A stretch of DNA of 42,431 bases, from the NCBI GenBank assembly GCA_963759115.1, contig CAVWXT010000015.1:1-42431 (forward strand). Reading direction: 5' to 3'. Under the pieces are notes generated by a model. The model saw nothing but the letters and a program-made list of their open reading frames with translations, made no database searches and had not been told where the DNA came from. Source of the DNA: CAVWXT01 sp963759115. GTDB taxonomy: Bacteria; Planctomycetota; Planctomycetia; Pirellulales; Thermoguttaceae. The translations under genes were made by a program, and so were the position numbers. Positions 31,601 through 41,192 of the stretch are shown in pieces; the stretch's first letter is position 1; each line of letters begins with the position of its first letter.

Positions 31601-32954
31601 CCAAGATCGCCCAGAGGAATCTTCAGCGCGGCGAAATCGGCCTTCTCGTCGCGCACGGCGGTCACTGCCGTATCGTCCAGCACGCCCGTGACGATCGAGC
31701 GGACGTTGGCGTCGCCCGCGGCGTCGGCCATCGCCGCGTGCTGCACGGTTTCCGTGAGCGTCTTGCCCGACGCCTTGGTGCGGTGGACCGTGTTGGTGAG
31801 CACGACGTTCTTCAGCGGCGCCTCGCCCGGATTGGCCACAGCATAGAGCCGCAGCAGGGCCTTCAGCCCCGGCGGGGCGAAGGTCAGCGTGTAGAAAGAC
31901 CGTGGTGCCGGCCCGGTCAATGGCCGCGCTCACGGCCACGTCGGTCTGGCGGATCTTCCACATCCACTGGTTGTCCAGCCGCTATCGGCTTGCCGTCGGC
32001 CGCAAGCGTCACGGCGTCGCCTTGGAACGTCGAGCCCGGGTTCCACTGCACCGGATACTGGTACTCCGGGCCGACGATCATGGTGGTGTTGTGGAACGGA
32101 TAGGCTCCCATCACCGTCAGCACGATCCCGTTGCCCACCGGGTAGCCGCTAATGTTGAACGTATCGCCCATCTGGGTGTTCCGGCGCTCGATGGCCTCGG
32201 CGTAGCGCTGGGCCACGAAGGGTGTCTGGAAGACTTTCATCAGCCGCTCGGTGTCGGCCTTGAGGTCGCGCGAGACTACCTGTTGCTGCCAGGCGCTCAT
32301 CTGGGCGATCTGCGGCAAGGTTTTGAGCACGCACCCGGGCAGCGGCGCGGGCACGTCGGGGTCGATGATGGCCTGTTGCTCGCGGCGGATCCGTGGCCCC
32401 ATCGGAGACATGTCCTTGATCGTGACCGCCTGCCAGCCGGCCGGTGCGAAGCCGGCAGCCGTCCAATCGGCCGGGGCCTCGTACGCGCCGAGCCAGGAGG
32501 CGTCGGTCACGATGGGCACGGCCACGACGCCGTCCGTGCCCTCGATCTGGACTTCCGCCTGGAGGTGTGCGGCCGGCACGCCGGGGCTCCAGCGGCGAAC
32601 TTTCATGGTGAGCGTATTCTTCCCCGGCCGGAAGAACTCGGCCAGGTTCTCGACTTCTTGTGCCAGGCGGAAGTTGCTGGCCACGCGCCCGTAGCGGCTC
32701 CGCGACGCCTCTTTGCCGTTGACGTACAGCACGTATTCGTGCTGGGCACTGACCGCCGTCCACGCGCGCAGGATCTTGCCCGCCGGGAGATCGACCTGCT
32801 TGTGGAAGTAGACCTCCACGCAGTTTTCTTTCTCGGGCAACTGCGCGAACGGGACCGGTTGTGGCGGGCCGGCCACGGCGGGGCAGGCCGCCAGAACCGC
32901 GCAGCCGGCAAGCAAACAGAACACCAGACGCGAGCTACCAACGGAACGTCTCAT
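28638..32954 (-). CDS. Very large secreted six-hairpin glycosidase-like protein (several frameshifts)
   Basis: About 1,440 codons. The signal sequence (MRRSVGSSRLVFCLLAGCAV) contains LAGC, a possible lipobox. An N-terminal jelly-roll module resembles alpha-L-rhamnosidase N domains (VYFHKQVDLPAGKILRAWTA; YVLYVNGKEASRSRYG). The middle looks like an (alpha/alpha)6 glycosidase fold (MWFFSDQWIRDACGPMKSFL; NWVPMDVDINKTWPPVDDW; YSGGEGLWPDRYDLQQSSYP). The C-terminal third contains a GATase-like part (SEIVVFTTARPQQDRKLL; RILGQFLQRGGIVLEANSRN) and beta-rich modules (WVDVDMTLPAQYVTGNTTVF). Frame changes lie near 31975, 31910, 30730, 30270, 30130, 29700 and 28910. The start at 32954 has GGAG six bases upstream. 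After 28638 another frame continues with protein-like sequence (RIDVAEHRDELLQIRDDAYG) to a TAA inside the MITE at 28501. Substrate unknown; plant or algal polysaccharide is plausible. Confidence 0.65.
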
Positions 32955-32997
32955 GGCGCGCTCCATAGGGGTTGACGTGACCGTTCGCGGGCCGCCC

Positions 32998-33073
32998 GGG
33001 GACTGGTCCGTTTTTCGGCTAATTCGCCATGTTTTGGCCGCAACGCGTTGACCGAAAACACGGACCTGTCCCC
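32998..33073. repeat. Palindromic repeat with GGGGAC..GGTCCG ends
   Basis: GGACTGGTCCGTTTTTCGG at the left and CCGAAAACACGGACCTGTCC at the right pair imperfectly as an inverted repeat. It lies in the divergent intergenic region between two secreted-protein genes, so it may affect both promoters. Confidence 0.6.
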
Positions 33074-33216
33074 TTAGCGGCCGAAGGTTTCGGGCAACAG
33101 GCGATGCCCCCTATCATCGCCCTTGCGCCTGGAGATTGCAAGCATGTCCTTGGGCCTTCCCATCTGGTATAACCACCAGAAGACAATCGCCACGGCCCCG
33201 AAACCAAGGTGCTCCC

Positions 33217-35823
33217 ATGAAAGCTGTTGCGCTGCCCAGTCTGCTGCTCGTGCTCGTTGCTTTGCCGCGATTCGCCCCGGCCGAGGTGGCCGTGTTGGAC
33301 CGCCCGTACGGCGTGGCCATCGAGAGGGGCGGAAACCTGCTGGCCTCCTGCCGGGGCAGCCACTCGGTCGTTGTCATGTCCCGCACCGGGCAACGCCTCC
33401 GGCAGTTCGGCATTGACAGGCTTCAGAACCCGGGCGGGCTCTGCACAGTGCCTTCGGGGCAGATCATCGTCGCCAATACGGGCAAGAATGAGTTGGTGGT
33501 CTACGACGCCGAGGGGCGGTTCGTCACTGCCGTCGGCGAGTTGGCCGGGCCGGAAGATGTGGCCGCCGGTCCCAACCGGCTGGTCTACGTCGCCGACACC
33601 GGCCATGCCCGGATTGCCGTGTTCGACGAAAAACTGCAAAAGATGCTCTTCAGCATCCGGCAGGTGGGTCAACCTCCGCTGGGGCTCAATCGCCCGGTGG
33701 GTGTCGCCGCGGCCCATGGTCTGCTGGCCGTGGCCGATGCCGGCGGCTCGCGGGTCATCGTTATGCGGCTGCCGCGCGGGCCCGAGGATCTGGCCAAGGC
33801 CACCGTCATTCCCATTGATGGCGCTGCGCCCGGGGCGGTCGCGATCGGCACGGGAGGAACAATCTATGTCGCCGCGGGCCCGCAGGTCCGCAGCTTCACG
33901 CCCCAGGGCCAGGCGCTAGCGACCTTCGGCGCCAAGGTGCTCCGCGTGACCACCAGCAACGTGTTCCAGCCCGGCGGGCTGGCCGTCGATGCCCGGGGCA
34001 ACGTCTTGGCCGTCGATCAATACACGGGTCGCGTGCTGGTGACCAATGCGGGCCTGGCCGATCCGGTCCCGCAGGTCCAGGTGGGGAAGGAAGGTCGGGC
34101 GACCGCGGCGATCGAGTGGACCACGCCCACGCCGCAGCCGACGGTCGTCGAGTACGGCAAGACGGACGACTACGGCGCCCGCTACGAAGACCCAACCCCT
34201 GCCATCCAGCACCGGGCCGTACTGAAGGAGCTTGCCCCGGCCACGTGCTACCACTACCGCATCGCGAGGCCGCTGGAGATGATTCCCGAGTCGGCCCCGG
34301 CGCATCCCGGGTTCTCGCTGGCGCACCAGAAAAAGCACAACCGGCAGTTGTTCGAGCGAAACGTGTCGGGCGACGAGACGTTCGCCTCGCTGCCCGAGGT
34401 GGGCAAGACGGATTGGGCCTCGCTGCCGGTCATCGTTTTGGTGTACCGCAACGTGCGGTTTCCGGCCCACGACGGCAAGCGGCCGCCCAACCGCCTGTTG
34501 GACGACGGCGATATCGCCGTACTGAAGAGCGAGATGGAAAAATACCGCCTCTGGCTCTGGTGCCGCACGGCGTGCAAGCTCAACCTGGCGTTCACCTATG
34601 TCATTGTCGATGCCGAGCGCGACCACGAGCTGCTCGGCGGCGTGACCAAGCCGTTGTTCGACGACGTCTTCCGCGGCATTGCGGCCCAAGGCAAGGACCT
34701 GCACGCCTTCTGGAACGTGATTGTCGTGGGCACGAACGGCTTTTATGCCAATTATCTCGACGGCACGGTCGCCGGTTCCGAGTACGAGTTGGGCTCGTGT
34801 TACACGGCCTTCGGCCATGGCCAGAAGCCGGGCTGGTACTGGTTCCCCACGCATGAGCACGGGCACCTGATCCATTCGATGGTGATGAACAGCGGCTTCG
34901 GCAGCTTCGCCTATCCCGATGCCCCGTGGACCATGCCCGGCCAGTTTGGCGAGGATTTCAGCTTCCTGGCGGCGAACTATCGCCGGCAGCCGCCGCGGAT
35001 GTGGCTTGACGCTGCGCTCGACCACGCATCTGCCAGAGCGCCGACGCCAACGGCAACGGCGTGCCGGACGACGACCCGCGCGTGCCGCTGGACGAGAAGC
35101 GGTTCGGCTGGAACGCCGGCCTGGGCGGCGACTGTCTGAAGCGGCTCATGGCCGGCGTGCGCAGCCCCGGGTATCCCGGCGGCACCGACGTCGATTTTGA
35201 GGGCAAGGTCCACCCGCTCAACGAAGGCGAACTCTACTGGATCGACCGGACCGTGCCCAAGGCCAAGATCGTGCTCGACGGGCGTTTGGCCGACGGCCAA
35301 TGGAAGGAGCTTTACTCGCTGCCCAACCTGACCACGCCGCCGGAGGCCCGCAGCCTGAAGGCCAAGCTCTACGCGGCCTGGGACGAGCGAGAACTACTAT
35401 TTCGCCGTGAAGAGCAACCGGCCGGTGATCGCCGGGTTCGACTTGGATGCCGCCAACGACGGCTGGTTCCACGGCCGCGACAATCTGCGGTTCTCCGTTC
35501 GACCGCCGATGGGCGGCAGGCCGCTGGAGGCCAGCGGCGCCATCTGGGATTTCCTCGACAACACCATCCATGCGGACCTGTGGTACCGGGACGCTTACAA
35601 GCCGGGCGATATTCGCGCGGCCGCGGGGCAACAGGACGGTTGGTATGTGATCGAGTGTGCAGTCCCGGCGCGGCCGAAGCTTCGCATCGCCCCGGCCGCC
35701 GGGGCTTGTTTCGGCCTGCGGGCCTACCTCTGGTCCGACGCCCCGGCGCGAAGCTTCCCCCAGACCGGCTTCTTCGATGGAGAGGACTTTATCTACAACT
35801 TGAAGTGCGCCGCACCACCGTAG
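33217..35823 (+). CDS. Secreted NHL-propeller protein with HExxH region and CBM9-like C-terminus (two frameshifts)
   Basis: About 868 codons. Signal peptide (MKAVALPSLLLVLVALPRFA). An NHL/SMP30-type beta-propeller spans residues ~24-300 with repeats such as GIDRLQNPGGLCTVPSGQII and VFQPGGLAVDARGNVLAVDQ. An FN3-like module follows (RATAAIEWTTPTPQPTVVEY). Next comes a region with WFPTHEHGHLIHSM, whose HEHGH fits a zinc-peptidase motif. A calcium-type loop DANGNGVPDDDP precedes a CBM9/DOMON-like domain (KIVLDGRLADGQWKELYSL; DAANDGWFHGRDNLRFSV). Frame changes at about 35030 and 35395 cancel out. The start has AAGGTG upstream. No third zinc ligand could be fixed by eye, so peptidase activity is only suggested. 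Confidence 0.7.
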
Positions 35824-35857
35824 GCCAAAGGCGTATGGTGACAGGGGCGGGCGATCG

Positions 35858-38283
35858 CTACACGAGGAACCCGCGGTACGATTCGAGAAGCCGGCCGATC
35901 TGTCTTTCCGTCTCGTCGAGCAACTCCAGGCGAAAGTGCCGCACCCCCTGCTTGACCAACGATGGCACGGCGTCGGCCAGGCTCCGCGGCCGGCCGTGAA
36001 AAATGGTGTTGCGGCAGGCCGTCTCCGCCCGCAATGGATGGTCCATGCCCAGACGATCCCGCAGGCGAACCTCGTGCCGGCGGCATGGCCGGCCGCAGTT
36101 GGCCTTGCCGGCGCCCGACGAGAGCAGGGCAGAGAAGACGCAGTGCTGCGTGTGGAACATGGGCATGTGCTGATAGACCACCACTTCGAGCCGCTCGGCC
36201 GGCGCCGCCGCAACCAGATCGAAGAGGTCTTGTCGGGCACAGTCGTAGGCCGCGGTCACCCGGCTCGCGCCCAACTCGTGCAGAACTTGCACGGTCAGCT
36301 CGTTGGCTGCATGGAGGGAGAAATCGGCCACGAAGGGGACGCCCTGTGCGGCACACAGCGCGGCAACGGCGAGGTTGCGCACCAGGATGCCATCGGCCCC
36401 GAGGCGCAGAATCGCCGCGACGCTTTCCATCTCGCCGGGCTTTTGCATCCGCGGCGTTGCCAAGAGGATCGTCGCTTGCCGCGCGTGGGCCAACTCGACC
36501 GCGCTGGCGCACTGATCCGCGTCTTCGAAATCGGCGATGAGGCTGGCGACGCCGGCGGCAATGACCGGCTCGATCTGCTCCCGCCGACGGCAAAGCACGT
36601 GCAGTTGGGGGGAGGCGATGGTGGACTCACGGCCAGCCGCGCCGGGTGCCGCTGCCGGCTTGTCCCGCAGCGCGGGCAGGGGCGACTCGGCGGCGGTCGG
36701 CAATGGCGGCCGCGCCAGCGAGGCGTCCAACGCCTCGACCAACGCGTGCCGCAACTGCCCCAACACGCTCAGCGGCACCATGGGCCGGCCTTCAATGTGG
36801 GCTTCCAGGCGGCGCAACTGATAGGCCGTGCCGCCCAGCCGGCCCAGGTGTTCGGCAAGCACGTCGGCGGTGAGCGGATGTTTCACGGCCTCGGGCAGGA
36901 CCTGCGGCGACTCGATCCGGCACGCGGCGCCTGAATCGGCGCGGGCGGAAATGCACAACCGCCCGCCGATGCTCGCTTCGACCGTCAAGTCCAGCGGCAC
37001 GCGACGTCGAGATCGCGCGGCCGTATAGCTCTTGCGCAGCCGCCGGGTCAATTGCGGATCGTCGGTCTTCCACACTCTCAGACCGGGCCGCAGTTTACCC
37101 AGCTCGACGGCGCCGTGGCCGAAGGAGAGTTCCACCAGCCCGCCGGCGACCGGCTCGTCCAACGGCTGGCCCTGGCGAAACACACCGTAGACGCGGCCGC
37201 CCTGCCGGGCGTTGTCCGGGAGGTCGCTCTCGAAGACTACGCCGTCGCCGCGCTGGATTGCCGCGGCCAGCTCGACCAGAGCGCGTCCCTTGCAGACGGC
37301 GCGAACCCGGCCCAGATAGACGCCCCGTTTGGCCGAGCTTTGGCCGGGGACCAGGGCCTTGTGGTCGCAGCCTTCCAGCCAGCCGTGCGAGAAGCCGCGG
37401 GAGAAGGAGACCTCCAGCTCGGCAATCTGTTGCGCCGTGAAGTTGGCGGGGCGGCCCGCGCAGGCGGCGTCGATCGCCGTGCGGTAATGCTGCGTGACCG
37501 CAGCCACATACTCGGCCGACTTCAGCCGCCCCTCGATCTTCAGGGCATCGACGCCTACGGCCAGCAGCTCCGGCAGCAGGTCGTAGGCGGCCAGGTCCTG
37601 CGGACTGAGCAGATACTTCCGGTCGCCAAGGTCCACCTCGCGGCCATCGCAGATCAACTGGTAGGGGAGCCGGCAGGCCTGGGCACACTGGCCGCGGTTG
37701 GCGCTGCGCCCGCCCAGGGCGAAGCTGGCCATGCACTGGCCCGACAGGGCGATGCAGAGCGCACCGTGGACGAAGACTTCCAGGCCCAGCCGCGTCCGGC
37801 CGCGGATCTGGCGGATTTCTTCCAGCGACAGCTCCCGGGCCAGCACCACGCGCTCGAGGCCGAGCGACTCGGCCACGCGGAGGCCTTCGGCGCTGGTGAG
37901 CGACATTTGCGTCGAGGCGTGCATGGGCCAATCGGGGCACACGGCGCGGATCGAACCGCGGCCCCCAGGTCCTGCACCAGCACGGCATCGACCCTGGCGG
38001 CGATTGCCCGGCGTGCGGCCAGCTCCAGCGCTTCCAGCTCGTTGTGGAAGACCAGCGTGTTGAGCGTGATGTAGCCCTTGACGCCGTGGCGGTGCAGGTA
38101 GCCCATCAACTCGGGGAGTTCGTCGGGGGCGAAGTTGACGGCCCTGGCACGGGCGTTCAGCCCGCCGCGGAGGCCGAAATAGACGGCATCCGCGCCGTTT
38201 TCCACGGCAGCGCAGGCGCAAGCGGCGTCGCCGGCCGGGGCCAGCAGCTCAGGGCGCGGCGGCGCGTTTCCCAGGGTAGTCAT
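35858..38283 (-). CDS. U32 peptidase family / RlhA-like 23S rRNA hydroxylase with DUF3656 (one frameshift)
   Basis: About 808 codons. The N-terminus (RPELLAPAGDAACACAAVEN GADAVYFG) and the signature ESLGLERVVLARELSLEEI place it in the U32 family. The cysteine cluster in GALCIALSGQCMAS and NRGQCAQACRLPYQL matches that used for the iron-sulfur cluster of RlhA/TrhP-type RNA hydroxylases. A DUF3656-like middle and a second U32-like half follow, which is longer than E. coli RlhA (653 residues). The frame breaks near 37960 with one base missing. The end at 35858 faces the NHL gene tail-to-tail. Biochemically, U32 proteins with this cluster hydroxylate C2501 of 23S rRNA (RlhA) or U34 of tRNA (TrhP); calling it a collagenase would be outdated. 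Confidence 0.85.
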
Positions 38284-38289
38284 GGAGAT

Positions 38290-38880
38290 CCATTATACAC
38301 CAAGCACATCGTCCTCTGGGACACGCTCCTGGCCAAGCTGGACGCGGACCAGGTTCTCTTCGTGGTGGCCCACGAGATGGGTCATTACGTGCTGCACCAC
38401 GTGCTGCTTGGCGTCGCGGCGGGGTTTTTCGGCATCCTGGTGGGGCTCTATCTGGTCTACCGGCTCTCCGCCGCGATCATGAAGCGATACAAGCGGCGGT
38501 TTGGCTTCGATCAGCTCTCCGACGTGGCCTCTCTGCCGCTGATCTGGTTGCTGGTGCAGTTGATTTCGCTGGTGGTGATGCCCATCGGCTTGGCATACAG
38601 TCGCTATCTTGAGCACGAGGCGGACCGATTCGGGCTGGAACTGACGCAAAACAATCACGCTGCCGCGTCGGCCTTCGTGCGATTGCAGGACGAGAACCTT
38701 GCCAACCCTCGGCCGAGTTTTCTGCACATGCTGCGGCGAGGCAGCCACCCCAGTATCGGCGAGCGGATCGACTTTGCCAACAGCTACCGACCTTGGGACG
38801 CGGGCCAGCCGTTGCGCTACGGGCGGCTCTTCAGGGGCCCGGAGCAGGACCCTCCGCGAAGGACCGAAGAGCGCCGGCAA
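38290..38880 (+). pseudogene. M48-family zinc metallopeptidase, N-terminally truncated
   Basis: Begins abruptly with TKHIVLWDTLLAKLDADQVL, which lies in the middle of STE24/HtpX-like M48 peptidases. It then shows the zinc motif FVVAHEMGHYVLHH, membrane segments (GFFGILVGLYLVYRL; WLLVQLISLVVMPIGL), EHEADRFGLELTQ with the third ligand, and the usual end SHPSIGERIDFANSYRPW. The N-terminal ~200 residues and any start codon are missing. The homology starts within ten bases of the start codon of the divergent rlhA-like gene. The frame stays open past 38880 antisense to the M13 gene, but that part is not family sequence. Confidence 0.8.
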
Positions 38881-38935
38881 CGTCAAGCAGCGTTACCACG
38901 GGCGCCTCGGCCGGCCATTTTCACGCTCCGGGCAG

Positions 38936-41057
38936 CTACCAGATCGCCGGCCAGCTCTTCGCGGGTTCGGCGCAGCCGAACGCCCGGCGAAACTCGGGGA
39001 AATTGGCGACAAATCCCGAGCACGCGCCAGCGGATGGGGCTATGCACGTCGCTGCCCACATGCAGACGCACTGCCTCGGGGCGCTCATTGGTTCGCCAGC
39101 TTTGGGCAAAGGCGATGAAAAAGCGTTGGTCCGGAGTAAAGCCGTCGAGGGGCGACAGCTTCTTGTCCTTGGTCGCGAGCTTGAAAGCCGCGTACGACAC
39201 GCGCAGCCCGCCAATGTCGGCGATGTTTTCGCCGAGTGTTTGATGGCCGTTGATGTGGAGTGCGGGCAGCACCTCGAAGGAGTCGTACTGTTGCGCAGGC
39301 GCTCGGCCGTATTTCGAACTTCTTGACGTCTTCGGGGGTCCACCAGTTTTTCAAGTTCCCGTCCGAGTCGTATTGCCTGCCCTGATCGTCGAAACCGTGC
39401 GTGAGTCGTGCCCGATCGTTGAGCCGATCGCGCCGTAGTTCGTGGCGTCGTCCGCCTTCTCGTCAAAGAAAGGCGGCTGCAGGATCCCCGCGGGAAAACA
39501 CACTTCGTTCAGGGTCGGCTCGTAATAGGCATTGTTGGTCTGGGGCGTCATGTGCCACTCGTCGCGGTCGACGGGTTTGCCGAGCTTGGCCAGTTGGCGC
39601 TGAAATTCGAAAACGGCGGCGGCGAGCACGTTCATGACATAAGGCCGCCGCGCCAGCTCGAGTTCGCTGTAGTCGCGCCACTTGTCGGGATAGCCCACCT
39701 TGCTGCGCATGCTGTCGAGCTTCTTGTAGGCCTGGGCCTTGGTTGCCGCGCTCATCCACTCGGCGGCGCGGATGCGCCCCCGCATGGCTTCCTTGCAAAA
39801 GTTCACCATGGCCTGGGCGCGGGCCTTGGCGGCGGGGCTGAATGCCTTTTGCACGTAGAGCTGGCCCAAATCCTCCCCGATGGCCGCATCCTCCGCGGCC
39901 AGCACGCGCTTCCAGCGCGGTCGCAGCTCCGTGGTGCCGGAGAGTTTCTTTCCGCAGAAGGAGAAACGCTCCTCCACGAAGGGCCTGCTGAGATAGTTGG
40001 CGGCTTCGGACACGAGGTGCCAGCGCAGGTAATCGCGCCAGACCGCGAGCGGCTCGGAGGTGAGCAGGCTGCCGAACGCCGTGAAAAACTCCGGCTGGCC
40101 GACCAGCACTTTGCTTTCGCTACGCGGAAACGCGATGGTGACGAAATAGCCGTCCCAATCGAAGCCGGGGGCCAGCCTGCTGAGGGCGGTCCGTTGGAAC
40201 TTGTTGTAGTTCTTCTCGGGATTGCGCAGGTCCACGAGTGTGCGCGAGGCTTTCGCCAGCTTGGTTTCGAAGGCCATGATCGAATCCGCGGCGGCCTTGG
40301 CTGACGAAGGGGCGTCCCCGGCCAATTCGAGCATGCGGGCGACGTGCGCCACGTAGGCGGCGCGGATGTCCTCCGCATTCTTCCCCCGCGAAAATAGTAG
40401 TCACGCTCCGGCAGGCCGAGGCCGCCTTGACTAAAGCTCGCGATCATGCTCGTGCTGTCCTTGTCGTCGATCTGCACTGCGAACTGGAAACCGACGTTCA
40501 GACCCTGGGCTTGTAACTGGGCGATGACCACGGCCAGCGTCTTGAGGCTCGTGATCGCCTGAATGCGGCTCAAGAACGGCGCAAGCGGCTGCAATCCCTC
40601 GCGCTCGATCGCGGCCTCGTCCATGCCGGACGCGTAGAAGTCGCCGACGCGCTGGGCCACGCTGCGCCTTGGGCCCGCCGGTCCGAGCCGAGGTCTCCAG
40701 GATTTCCTTGAGGATGGCGAAGTTGCGTTCGTCGATTTCCTGGTTCACACCGTAGGCGGGGTACTGGCCAGGGATCGGCACCTTCTCGAAGGCACCATTG
40801 GCGTAGGCGTAGAAATCCTTGCAGGGCGAGACGGTTAGATCCATGTACGAGCGGTCCACGCCGGTGATCGGCTTGACGACGCTCCTGGGTTTGCCGTCAG
40901 GCGGCCCCGGCGGAGCCTTGTGGTTGCGTTGAATCTCGACCTGCACCGCGGCGGTTTCCGGCACTGTGGTTCCTTCGGCCTTCTCCTCCGCTTGAGCCGC
41001 GCCGGCTGTAACAACCAGGAGCACCGCCACCGTGTTGAGCCAGAAACACCTCGACAT
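38936..41057 (-). CDS. M13 (neprilysin/PepO-like) zinc endopeptidase (several frameshifts)
   Basis: About 707 codons with a signal peptide (MSRCFWLNTVAVLLVVTAGA). The N-terminal M13 domain starts at DLTVSPCKDFYAYANGAF. The catalytic part has TNNAYYEPTLNEVCFPAGIL (NAYY motif) and GENIADIGGL (third ligand, ExxxD). The zinc motif itself is broken: at about 39413 the sequence gives GHDSRT, but restoring one base gives GHELTHGFDDQGRQYDSDG. Other frame changes are near 40680, 40390, 39310 and 39040. The natural end is taken as ANFPEFRRAFGC...PAIW at 38936, because M13 enzymes end near C..W. It degrades oligopeptides outside the cytoplasm. It overlaps no other real gene; the M48 relic is tail-to-tail with it. 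Confidence 0.85.
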
Positions 41058-41192
41058 GTCGATATCCTTGTGTGAGGGGTGAAAGGAACCGTTGTGCCCT
41101 GGTCCAGCGATTCTCGTGTTTTGAGGTTGTAGTGAGAAGCTGTTGCCGTCTTTGGAGTGGTGATGTTCCTTTTCCCAGCCGGGCCGGCCGCC

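Noticed and set aside
30736..32103. Plus-strand open frame of 455 codons opposite the large glycosidase
   Set aside because: Shadow frame; the minus strand has signal peptide and domain matches.
38880..39243. C-terminal extension of the M48 fragment
   Set aside because: The open frame continues antisense to the M13 peptidase and has no M48 similarity.
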